This document shows, piece after piece, positions 11,301 through 23,300 of a stretch of DNA of 64,000 nt. Positions within the stretch are counted from its first letter, which is position 1, and the number at the start of each line of letters is the position of its first letter. The notes beneath the pieces were generated by a model, which worked only from the letters and a program-made list of their open reading frames with translations, searched no databases and had not been told where the DNA came from. Location of the stretch: NCBI GenBank assembly GCA_034008185.1, contig CM067106.1:620001-684000 (forward strand). The letters are read 5' to 3'. This DNA comes from Gorsachius magnificus. Its lineage: Eukaryota; Chordata; Aves; Pelecaniformes; Ardeidae. The translations under genes and the position numbers were made by a program.

Positions 11301-14300
11301 ATTTATTTTTGGCCTTGACTTTCCAAAATTCCCTGGTTTTGGCCAAAGATGAATCCCAGCCTGCAGAATCCAGCGGCGCCCTGGGCTGCGGCGTAGACCG
11401 GGGCTTGCAGCGTGGTGACCCGGAGGGGAGACCCAGCTGGCATTTATCCTTCCTCCCGTGAAACTGCGCAATAAGAGGGAAATGCTTTAATGGAGAGATA
11501 AGCCAGCAGCTGCAGCTGAACGTGGAGGGGGGGGGAAGGACCGGGGCTGTTGATCTAGAGATGAAATGTTAAGCCCGAAGATGGATGTTGTCTTGCAGTC
11601 CCTATCGTATAAAACCGCAATCTGAAGGCTTTTGGGAAACTTCTCTGCCCCTTTCGCCTGGGGCCCAGCCAGCTCTGCTGCGCTTTACTCAGGCACCTGC
11701 CCTGTAAATCCAGCTCCGGGCAGCTCGTGTAAAACGCGATGGCTCAGGAGAAGGACCTGGGGGCGGAGGGGGGGGGGGGGGGGGTGGGGGGGGGGAGGAA
11801 GGAAAAATACCCCTGAACGATGATAGAGTGGCTGCAACGGCCGGGTCCTGGGCGCCTTGTTTACTTTGAAGTTTGTTTGGTGGAATGACAGGCGATGTGG
11901 GGGCTGCCGGGGAGCTGTCAGGAGGGATCTGAACCGCGGCCTCGCGCTGGCAGCCTTCCCCCTCTCCTCCACCTTCTCCTCTTGCCCATGTGGAGATGAT
12001 TTGCTTGTCCTCGGTAGAGATACGGGGTGAACTCGGCTCGAACCTGACTCGCAGCTTCCCCATCGCCGAACGGCCGCTGGCACGTGACCGGCACAGCTGA
12101 GCACAGACCCAGTCCTCCGAATGCCCTCCTGGTCCCCGGTCTTTGCCAGGATCGCCGTGGCTTCTCCATCTGGAGAAGCAAGAGGCTTGAGGAGGGGTTG
12201 ACCAGGACACCCCAGCCATCAGCTCTGCCTCCATCCCTTTTCGGGGTCTTCTTGGAGCCATTCTTATCCTTGCTGGGTGAGACATGCAGAACCGAGCGCT
12301 GCACTTGGAAGTCGAGAGAATATTCCGAGTCATGAGGGTTTGGAAAGCCCGGGAAAGGGGTGGCCAAGGTTCAGGGAGATCCTTCGGAACTGAGAGTTTT
12401 GCCTTTTGAGACCCACCACGGACGGCAACCTCAGCTGCCGAGCAGGGGTGTTCAGGGAGCAGAATTTGGGCTCCGAGAGCAGTGTGTTTGGCGCACGGCT
12501 GCCAAATTGCTATTTTGGTACCCTGGAATGAGATCCAGCATCGTCCTGTTGGGATTTTTAACCATTTTGGCCAATCTTCTGGGCTGTGCAGGGTAGGAAA
12601 AGCCCAGGGGAGAGGTAATGGGTGCAAGATGAACGGAGCCGCCTGAGAGATGGGCAAGAGGAGGTGACTTTTTTCATCGGGTGGAGTAAGGGGCTTAAAA
12701 ATGGGGGCTCAGGCGCCGGCTGGGAGGGTGGAAGGGACCCAAAGGCTCTCGTCCATCCAGAGAAGCGGCACGGTGCAGCCAAGGAGTAGCTGAAGGGGCA
12801 GGGAGCAAGGCAGTGACACACACCCCCCCACCCCCCCGCCCGAATTTCGGGGACTGACCCCGACCGTACCTTGGCAACTCTTCTGAGCAAGCTGGTTAAT
12901 GTTTAAAACCACGTGGGAGGGCTCCTCTCTCCGAGCAAAGATCTCCCGGGCAGGACAGGAGCGAGCCCAGATGCTGTGCGCAAACCCCGTTGCATTCCAG
13001 GAGCAGGCATCAGGCCCTAAAAATGATGAAATCGGTGTTGAAACCAGGAGGATTTGGGATTTTTTTTTTTTTTTTTTTTTTTTGCAGGATCCGCCCCTCC
13101 TGCCCCGCTCGGCCACGGGCAGCTTCTCTGTTTGCTGAGCACCGGGGTGTCCCCCCCCAACCCAAGTCACGTCTTCTCCTGGCGGGTGGGAGGGGGGGTA
13201 ATGAGGAGTGACGGGGCTCTGAGAAGGGAGCACGTAAATGAGATAACGAGCCCCCTTGACGAGGCAGTGATGAATGGAGCCCGCGGGCTCGGCTTAACAG
13301 ACCCTGTGGGTACCTCCAGGAGTAGCATGATGGGGGACGAGGAAGGGGACGAAGGGGACAGCCCCCAACTCCTTCCAGCTCCTCCGGGCTGGGTGAGGGG
13401 ATCAAGTCCTGGACGCCCATCAGTAGCACCCATTAGCAGGGCGATTTGTGCTTATTGCTGGTCCAGAGCTGTTACCCTGAGATATTTTGCTCCTCCAAAC
13501 TGGAGAGGCCACTGGTGAGGAGCGGTGGGGACCTCGGCGGTGCAGAAATCAGGCAGCTGGAACCCGGGAAGGAGCTCGCTGTTTTTAGGACAGCCCCGCT
13601 GGATTTGCAGCTTTGCGTCTCTCTTGGATACGGCGGGATCGCTGCCGTGGAGCGGGGCCGATGCGCCCCCCCCCCCCCCCCAACGCTGCAGCAAACCACC
13701 CCATCGCAAACCCTCCTGCTTTTTCCCCCCCATCCCATTCCCTCCTTCCCCCGTTGGGTGGGTGGCGGAGCCCCAGCTCCCCCCCACCCCCAAGAGCCAA
13801 GCCCGTCTGATGATTAATGGCGTTAATTACCCAAAGCTATTCCTACCCCGGTTCGCGCTGTTCCCTTGCATCGGTTTGTTCACAGGGCCCAGGAAATTAA
13901 ACACTAACTCTATAATCACTGCAAAATGAAAGAAATACGCAGATGCGCCTTGAGCGCGATTAAGCGAGCAGCCACCACGTGCTGTCTGCTCCCCATCGCT
14001 GCTGGACTTGGGGTTTTAGAACGGGGGGAGGGGGGGGGGAATAGATGGGGGAGAAAGAACCTTTTTTTTAATTTTTTTATCCGTGCCCAGCACATCATTT
14101 TTTCTAGTTTAATGCAATGTAATTTACTTTGATCGAGATTCTTTCTCTTTTGGGCTGTTGGGTTTGTTTTTCCTTCCGTGTTTTGTGTGGCTTTGGGTCT
14201 CTACTGGACTCAGGTCACCAACTTGCTTTTACTGGGCTGAGTTTTCTAAACCACCCAGCTCCTGGAATCCCGTGACCAATGTCCAGCATCAGCTCCGCCT

Positions 14301-17300
14301 GCCTGTAACAATGATTTTCTTTCTCTTCTGGTGAGGAAAAGGAAAATACGAACCCGTAAAGACTTCCGATATCCAAATAAACAACTGTAATTCAAGGGAT
14401 TGGCTTCCCCCAGCCTGAGGGCGCAGATGTACCTTGACGATGGAGTGCCTGCAAACGGTTTGGCTCCTGGGCACTTCCAGTGGAAGATGTTTCCTATCCC
14501 TTCCAGGCTGCGGGTGGCTTTACGGGCACGAAGCAGATATTGAGGATGCTACCGCCCGGCACCTGGGTTTGGGGAGGTGGGCACGGTCCGGCAGGCGAGC
14601 AGGCTTGGAGCAGCAGAGGGTTCGACAGCCCGCTCTTCAGGGCTGAGCTCATTAACATGGCGCTGATACGGGGCTAACGACGTGCTCGCGGCCGGGCAGT
14701 TTCGCTTGCAGGGCTCCCCGAGCTCGCTCAAGGGTTGGCCACGCTCCGCTGGGCTGGGGAAGGAGGACCCGGTACCTGGCTGTGCTCTGACAGCCTGCCT
14801 GGCCGTATTTCCCCCGCGATTAATTTGGCTTAGACCCAGCACCACTCCAGCTGGGCTTTGTGGGTTCTCAACGTCGAGAGAGCTGGTGTCTGGGCGAGGA
14901 GCGGTGAGACGGCCGCGAGGCTGGGTCTTGGCAGGTCCCAGTAGTGCGGGGGGGGGGGGGGGGGATGCCTGGATGTCACGTGCAAGGACCGAGCGCCGAC
15001 AGCTCGTTTGCAGGAAAGCCGCTGCGCCGCTCCGTCGACTTTCCCAGTGTCAGCTCCTAAAGCAGCAGATGGGGAAGGGCTCTGGGCCACCGGCTTAGGG
15101 TTTTGAAGGCGCTGAAGGGTTGGAGGTTGCACCATACTCCAGCTTCTGGACGCAGCATCTTTCTCAGTCCGGAACCAGGGACCACCAGAGGGCAGCCGCG
15201 AAGGCAAAGGTGCCAGAAATAAACTCCTGAGAGCCAACTTCCAGCAGTGCCAGGGGCTGGAAAGAGCAGGCAGGCGGGCAGGAGCCGTTCCCGTGAAGCA
15301 CCCGCATCCCGACGGGGCAAAGCAGAGCCCTGAACTGTTAATGCTTTGAGAAATTGGTTTTCCCCCAGAGCAGGGGATTCCTGGAGCATGGCAAACCCAG
15401 ACCCTGTTCTTCTCTCTGGTTTAAAGAGGATGCACCAGAGGGTATTCACAGGCACTCGGTCCCAGCAAGGGCTCTCTGTTAACGTGGAGAGCCCGGAGCT
15501 GGTGTGACCGATGCGAGGATTGGAAGGGAAAGCGATTTTTGAGGCGCTACCGGTCCCTGTTTTACCACATTTCCTTTATTTCTAAACCTAACCCTGCACA
15601 CATAGCCCTTAAAATTTATCACCCAGACTCCGACTCCTCCTCTGTTTCCTTCTCCGAGCAGCCCGTGGGGAAACCAGGCACCTGAGAAACAAGGGTGACA
15701 GCCGGCAGTGTTGAGTGAGCGTTGTTGGTGTCACCCCGTACCCTGACTCCTCCGCCCTGTGCTCCCACCCCCCTGGGAGGACTTCAGTTGCTTTATTCTC
15801 CCTTGTTTCCCCCTCCTACCAAGGCTTTTCCCTACCTTCTGCTTCCCAATCCTCCCGCTCTTTCCCTCTGCTGCTTCTGCTCACCGCTCGCCTCCTACCA
15901 GCCCCACGCCGCCCGCGTTGCCAACACGCTGCTGGGAGAATGCGGCCCCTTCTTTCCCAGCTGCCGCACAAATTGAATTATAAACCAGATCCATAATCTG
16001 CTCCCGGCTTTCATTTCCCCCTCACCCTTTAACGCAATTAAGCTTAAATGTGGTTAATTACAGTTTACCCTAACTATCTTGGTGGCAGCTTCACACGTCT
16101 TTGCTCACGCCGGGGTTTTCTTTCCGTTATTGAGGTCTTGCTGCTACAGCTGCAGTAATAGCGGAGCCGGTCAGCATCGCGCGGGGAAGCGCCGTCCCAA
16201 ATCCCTTTCCTGATTCCTGGATTTCCTTTCGCTGGCGCCTGGCAGCTCGAAAGAAGCCTGGCCTGTAAAAAAAAAAAAAACAAAAAAACCAAACAAAAAA
16301 AAAACCAAAATAAAAAATATGCACAAGTTTAATTACCAATACAGTAAATTCAGGGCCACCCTTCGAGCAGGGGAAGGAGCGGCCCCGCACCATGGTGCCC
16401 ATTTAACGACCTCGTGCCCGACCCCCGCAGCCTTTGCGCCAGGCCGCTGCCGAAAATGGGAGCCACCTCCTTGATCTAGGGCTGGGGCTCAAACCAGTAA
16501 TCCCAGTTAGTCTCGGAAGCGCAGTAAAGCTTTCGGATCGCGGTCCGCTCACATCCTGTGGCTTCATGGGCTACGGCTGCAGGTGACCCCGAGGCTTTGG
16601 CTTGCCTGGTTTTCTGGGGGGTTGGGTTTTTTTTTTTTCTTTTTTCTTAAAACTTTTAGCTTTCCCATCGCTTTATTCGTGCCCTCTCCATCCCAAGCTG
16701 GGCCGCTCCATACGTGGAGACCTCCCTCGCCCTTAAGCCACCCAGTTTCTCCAGTTGAACAGTTGGGCTCCTGTTATGTGACAGCTCAACGGTTCTCACC
16801 CTTTACAAAACACCCCTTCAGATTTTTTTAAAATCTGGATTATATTTAACCGCTAGCCGCCGTAAGAGCCTCCACCCCACGGGATTCGGCAGCGACTGCG
16901 GCTGCTCGGTGGGCGCCCTGTCTCAAGGCAACTTGACATTCAATTTTTTTTTCCCCCCGAGGTCGCTGGTGGCAGACGTGTGGCTTTTCCCTTGGGTTTG
17001 GGTTTGGGGTTTTTTTTTGCTGAAATCCTGTCCTGGCCACCTCTTGGGCCACGGCGGGTTTGTGTGAGCGGTTTAATTCCTTCCAAAATGAGCAGTTTAA
17101 TTCCTTCTAAAAGGAGTCTTGCTTTAACGGGCTTTTGAAAGAGGGATTTATTCTCTGCCCCCGCGGCGGGGACACACGGTTATTCCTAATCCACAAAGGG
17201 AACCCACGGCACGGAGAGGATGTGCCCAGAGCTATGGAAAAAGCCTAGCAGGGCGCAGGCAGGGACTACAATTTCTGATTTCTCCTTGCCCATCTCCAGT

Positions 17301-20300
17301 GATGCCCAAGCCCAGGGTTGAGCTCAGAAACCCTTCGGAGTTACCGGAGGGGGATTTTGCCATGAAAGTTGGCTCCGGTTGCCAGGTTAAGAGTGGGATG
17401 GAGCTAAATGATGGAGCTAAGTGGGATGAGCCCTGCCCGGCCACGCTGGCCCGGTACTGCCGCCTGCTACTGAATCGTCCCCCGCGCCACCGCCTGCCCC
17501 CTTCCTCGGTTAAAACAGAGAGACGAGGGAGAGAGCGCAGAGTTTAATTTAAATCGCCTCTCCCCAGCTTGTTCTTTTCTCAATCAATATTGCTTTTTAC
17601 ATCATATCTAATCTCTTCCCCCCCCCCGGCCCCCCCAGCCCCTTCCAAAGTAAAATTTAATTAAATAATTCTAATGAATGTTTAATGATGTTCTTTTGTC
17701 ATTATTAAATCTGCAATAAAAGTGTCTGCAGCGTTTCTACCTCCCCCCCCCCCGCCGCTGCCTCCCCTATCCATGCCCCCCACCGCCAACCCCCCCCCCC
17801 CCCCCATGCACACACCGTCCTGCTGCCTCCCTTTTTCCCCTGCCTTCCCACCCCCCCGCCCCCTTCTCGGGGTGACAACGCCAGCATTCAGACCTGCAAA
17901 CAGGATATGAGAAAAGGAGAAACAGGATATTGAGTTGGGATACTATCTGGATCCGTAATATCACCCCTAGCTACTAAGCGAAGGAAGCCTTCTCCTGCCA
18001 GGCATACTAATGGAGGCACGGAGGCTTCCCGGAGCCAGGCAATAAGGCAGGACAAAATCAATCTGAATTGATAACCCCCGCCTTGAAACCCGCCGACCTG
18101 GAGCTCGCTTTCGGTTCGGGGAGTGGAGGTAGTGGTGGGGGGAAACAAGAGGGGAAGAGAGAGAAAGGAGCCGCTGGTTCCCCATCTCGGGGGGTGTCTG
18201 GGTGGTAGCGGAGCAGAAACTTTGGCTGCATCCCCGTAGAGATGCAGCTCCCGGTTGTTCGTCTTCCCAGGGGTGCCCAGCGCCAGGCCAAGGGGCCATG
18301 GGCACAACCTGAAGCAGAAGAGGTTCCAGTTGAACGGGAGGAAGAACTTCTTGCCTGGGAGGGTGCCCGAGCCCTGGCCCAGGCTGCCCAGGGGGGCTGT
18401 GGAGTCTCCTTCTCTGGAGATCTTCACCCCCGCCTGGATGAAGTCCTGTGTAACGTGCTCTAGGAGAACCTGCTTGAGCAGGGGGGTTGGACTTGATGAT
18501 CTCCTGAGGTCCCTTCCAACCCTTGCCATTCTGGGATTGATTCTGTGTTATTTTTGAACCAGGGACCGGAGCTTCCCAAAGAGCTCCAGCATGGAATAAG
18601 AGCCAACCTGATCCCGAAAGCCGGGCCCTTGGGAGAGGAAACCGTTTCGAAAAGATGAGGGCGATGGCGTTCTTTGGGCAGGGAGGTGGAGGCTTGGGGC
18701 AGGACCCCCCCCCTGCATCCCGCACCAGCAAGGGGCTTTGCCCTCTGGTTCCTGACAGCTTGCAGAATGTTCTTTAGAAAAAGCATCGAGCGCTGAATCG
18801 CAGGGAAAACTTCAGAATAGAATCATAGAATCGTCTAGGTTGGAAAAGACCTTTAAGATCATAGAGTCCAACCAACTTTGCATGGTTTAGGGAGAAATAA
18901 AAGCTGCACCTGCCCGCTACGGCTCTCTGCGTCCTGCACTCCCCATGCCGGTCCCCGCTCGGCTCAGGGTACAACTCCAGCCATCTCCTGCTGGAAATAT
19001 CAAAAAAAAAAAAAAAAAAGCATTTAGAATAGACTCCAAAGCGCGTAAACCCAAAGCCACAACCACATTTCCAAACCGGCGCGGGTCTGTGGAGATCCGA
19101 TGGCTGAATCCCACCTCCCTGCTGCTCGGAGACGGGGTTCAAGGGGAGCAGGAGCAATTTTGGCTCTGCTCTGCGGAGGCGAGGGTGGTTGCAGAAGCTG
19201 AAGTCCCCTCCGCCGCGCTGCCCTGGAGCTCTTGAGGGGCTTGCGAGTGCAAGGCAGCTCGGATGTTAAGGGGATGTCGTAGCGGCTCCGAGCGGGGGGC
19301 AGGGGGGAGCTGCTCCGGGTACGCTGTCGGGATGCGTTCGGAAGGACCCTGCTCATTTCCTTCCTCGGAAGCAGCGCTCAACGCCGGCTTCGGTCAAGAA
19401 CCCTGATACGGGGCGAGCGTGGTCCTGCCCGTGCGCTTCCCATCACCGCTAGAAGTCCCCCCGGGCCCCCGGGGGACAGCGGGGTTTGGGACGGGGTAAG
19501 AAAGCATCTGTGGGTACAGAAATAGGTAAAACCCCTCATTTTTGGGACCCATTTTCCCCGCCACTGGGCTCTGTCTGCAGGGAACAGCTGCAGGGCATTG
19601 AAGGGAGATGGGTTTTTTTGGGGCACAAAAGCTCATAGCCCCCTTTTCCCACCGCACCGTCCTTCACCTGACGGAGACGCGGCAACGCAATCCCTCCCTG
19701 GCAGAACTCGGGGAAAACGAGGGAATAAAAAAAACCCAACCCAACCAACACCACACCCCCCCCCCCCCAAAAAAAACCAAAACCCCCAACACACGTTGTG
19801 GTTTTTTTTTTTGTTAGCGTTCAGCGGCGATATGACAGGCGCCCTCTGAATTCTGGGAGATTTTAATAAAGAAGACAGGCCTGTGAAATTTAATAAAAGA
19901 GTTCATCAGATTATATGGTGATGGCTCCGTGCCACCGCGCTGGCAGCAATATCCTCGCAGCGGGGGGGGTTTAACCCCTTGAGGGACGGAGCAGCGGCAC
20001 GGTATTAAATCTTGCAGTAGCATTTCACTTGCGTCACTTTAATATTTATGAATCTCTCCGGCGTTGGGAACCTCTTTTGGGGGTGTTTTGCTTTGCCGTT
20101 TCGCTTGCAGTTTAGGTTTTTCGGTAGCGGTGGTGGATTTGGGGTTGGTTGGTTTTTTTTTTTTCCAGCATCGGTTTTCTGTAGAGCGGAGCTTGTAGCA
20201 CCTCTTGCCTCCTGGGTGGCTGCCCAGGGCATTCCCAGGGTCCAGCCAAGCAGGACCGTGCTTAGGAGACACAGGTTTTGGGGTTTTTTTTGGGTTCCTT

Positions 20301-23300
20301 CTTATAACCTGGTGCAATGACATCAAATACTGCCAGCGGTGCGAGATGTAAAAATCCAGGGAGACCTCCCTTGCTAGGTGCCCCGTCCCCAAATCCTTCT
20401 CTTCTACTGGGAGCTCGTGGAGATCCCCAGGGCTCAGTGCTTGGCCCGGTCTTGTTCAACTCATTCATCCATGACCTGGATGAGGGCACAGAATGGACCC
20501 TCAGCAGGTTTGCTGATGACACCAAACTGGGAGGAGCGGCCGATCCACCGGGAGGCTGCGCTGCTGTCCAGCGGGACCTGGCCAGGCCAGAGCGTTGGGC
20601 GCAGAGGAACCTGATGAGGTTCCACCAGGGCCAAGTGTTGGGTGCTGCCCCTGGGGAGGTTGGACCCCAGGCACCAGTCCAGGCTGGGGGCTGCCCTGCT
20701 GGGAAGCAGCTCTGCCCAGAGGGACCTGGGGGTCCTGGGGGGCCACAAGGTGGCCACGAGCCAGCAGGGTGCCCTGGTGGCCAAGAAGGCCAAGGGCGTC
20801 CTGGGGCGCAGCAAGAGGAGCGTGGCCAGCAGGGCGAGGGAGGTTCTCCTCCCCCTCTGCTCTGCCCTGGGGAGACCCCACCTGGAGCTCTGCGCCCAGT
20901 TCTGGGCTCCCCACTTCAAGGAGGAGGAGGAGGAGCTACTGGGGAGAGCCCAGAGGAGGGCAACCAAGGTGATGGGGGGCCTGGGGCATCTCCCCTAGGA
21001 GGAAAGGCTGAGGGAGCTGGGCTTGTTCAGCCTGGAGCAGAGCAGGCTGAGAGGGGATCTCATCACCACCTACAAATATCTCCAGGGTGGGGGGCACGGG
21101 GACGCAGCCAGACTCTTCCCAGGGGTGCCCAGCGCCAGGCCAAGGGGCCATGGGCACAACCTGAAGCAGAAGAGGTTCCAGTTGAACGGGAGGAAGAACT
21201 TCTTGCCTGGGAGGGTGCCCGAGCCCTGGCCCAGGCTGCCCAGGGGGGCTGTGGAGTCTCCTTCTCTGGAGATCTCCACCCCCCGCCTGGATGCTGTCCT
21301 GTGCCCCCTGCTCTGGGTGAGCCTGCTTGGGTGGGGGGGTGGCACTGGGTGAGCTCCAAGGTCCCTTCCAACCCTGGCCAGGCTGGGATTCTGGGATTCT
21401 GTTCTACACAACCATGGTGCTGCCCTCATCCTTAGAAATAATATTCCCAGTGTTGGGTCATTCCCTCTGTGTGCGACTGCGAAGATGCAACAGGAGCGGC
21501 GCGATGGTGGCTCTGCTCCAACTCCTGCCCCATCCTTGTAGTGGAACATCTAAGGGAGACAATTAACCCTCGTGATTTTAAACCTGGGTTTGTTCCACTC
21601 CTCGAGGGAGAACTTTGCGTGCAGCGGGCAGTTCGGCTTTGTTAAGCCTTGACTTACAAAGACTTCTTTTTTTCTGGTGTAGGCGCTCACATTAGAGGAG
21701 GTTCGAGGAGAATCATGGAATCGTTTGGGTTGGGAAAGCCCTTGAAGATCACCCAGCCCAACCATTCCCCTAACCCTGCCACCCCCAAACCCCGGCCCTC
21801 AGCACCGCCTCTGCCCGGCTTTTAAATCACAGAATCCTGGAATGTTTTGGGGTGGGAGGGACCCCGAGAGGTCACCCAGCCCCACCCCCCTGTAGGAGCA
21901 GGGACACCTTGAACCAGAGCAGGTTGCCCACAGCCCCGGCCAACCTGGCCTTGGATGTTCCCAGGAATGGGGCCTCCACCACTGCCCTTGGCAACCCCTC
22001 CCGCTCTTTCTCACTGGGTAGGGTTGGGTCTTTGGGGCTGCCCATGGCCGGCTCATGGGCAGCTTTTCGTCCCCCAGCACCCCCAGGTCCCTCTGGGCAG
22101 GGCTGCTCTCCACCCCCTCACCCCCCAGCCCGTACGGATCCCGGGGGCTGCCCCGACCCAGGGACAGGACCTTGCCCTTGGCCTTGTTGAACCTCGTGAG
22201 GTTCCCCTGGCCCCCCCTCTCCAGTTTGGCCAGGCCTCTTTGGAACCTTTTGCTTCTCCTGGAACCTTTTGCTTCAACTTTATTGGGTTTATTACAGTTG
22301 GGCCTTCTGGGCTGCCAGATACCCCCAGGGATGGGGCCTCGACCCCTTCCCTGGGCAGAACGTTTGGCTCTTGGCTGTTTCTGACCAGAGGCACAATTAC
22401 ACAAAGGTTCCTTTCGGGGTGTGTGTGGGGGGTAAATCTATTCATGGAACTCCCGAAGAGCTTTGGAGGGAACAGAGAGCAAAGGCAACTGTTACCCCCA
22501 AATTTCTCCTTCTCTCGCTGACCCAAACGTTGCTGGAAGAAGTCTGGAATTAAGCAGAAGGAAATTTCCGCCCCCCCATCATCCTTAAATCCCCTGGTGC
22601 CGCTCCGTATCGTTGAACCAGGGGAAACGGCTGGTGCGGCAGGGAATGAAAGAGCATATTGTGCTGCTGCTGCCTCCCGATTTCCCTTCTGCGTCCCCTT
22701 CCCCCGGCACGCCCCCAGCTCCCCCCCAGCCTGAAATCTGGCAAGAGGCTTTGCAAGTTCCACTTCAATATTTCAGAGGGCTACAATGGATTTGGCAGCT
22801 CAATGTTAAGTAAACAGCCCTTGCTTAAGCCTGGACCGCTTATTTTACTAAACCCTAACTAAATACCTTTACCCCCCTTTTTGCTTCTTCACCTTTTATC
22901 CCCGAGACAATTCGCCCCCCAAATTACCCTTCCCAGGCCTGGGTCAGCAGCCACGGCAGGTCAGAGAGGTTCTCAAACAACTTGCCCATCTGGAGAGCCG
23001 GGAGCCGGGCTGCCACTTCTGCAGAGCCATCGTCCCCAAGCTGCGACGGGGCTGCTCTGCGAGGCTTGACGCAGATTTAGGCACCCGGGGTGTTTTCCCA
23101 GGCCTAAAGTCCGATCGATGAAGTCCATGAAAGGACGTAGAAAGCTCTCGGAGCTCCTCAGCCGCACGCGAAAGCCAGGCACGCAGTCGCTTCGCTCTGA
23201 TTCCTCGTCCCACGGCTCCACACTTTGAAAAGTCACCGAACTTCTTGGGATGGGGGAATTAATTACACACTGGGCTCTCCCTGGGTGTTTTGTTATTAAA

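Larger units (their letters stand above)
10421..18261. other. Repeat-poor part of intron 2
   Basis: About 7.8 kb without recognisable CR1 or LTR sequence and without a supportable exon. It holds homopolymer runs (for example T-run 13060-13083, G-run 11770-11782, C-run 13670-13681) and several AT-rich blocks listed separately as candidate conserved non-coding elements. Confidence 0.5.

Noticed and set aside
11689..12657. 322-aa minus-strand open frame in intron 2
   Set aside because: No recognisable domain, includes a poly-Pro run from a G-tract, no promoter or splice evidence; GC-rich DNA produces such frames by chance. Worth an RNA check only.
20317..21435. 372-aa open frame
   Set aside because: Begins with reverse-transcriptase remnants and continues out of frame through CR1 3' sequence; it is a dead transposon copy, not a host gene.
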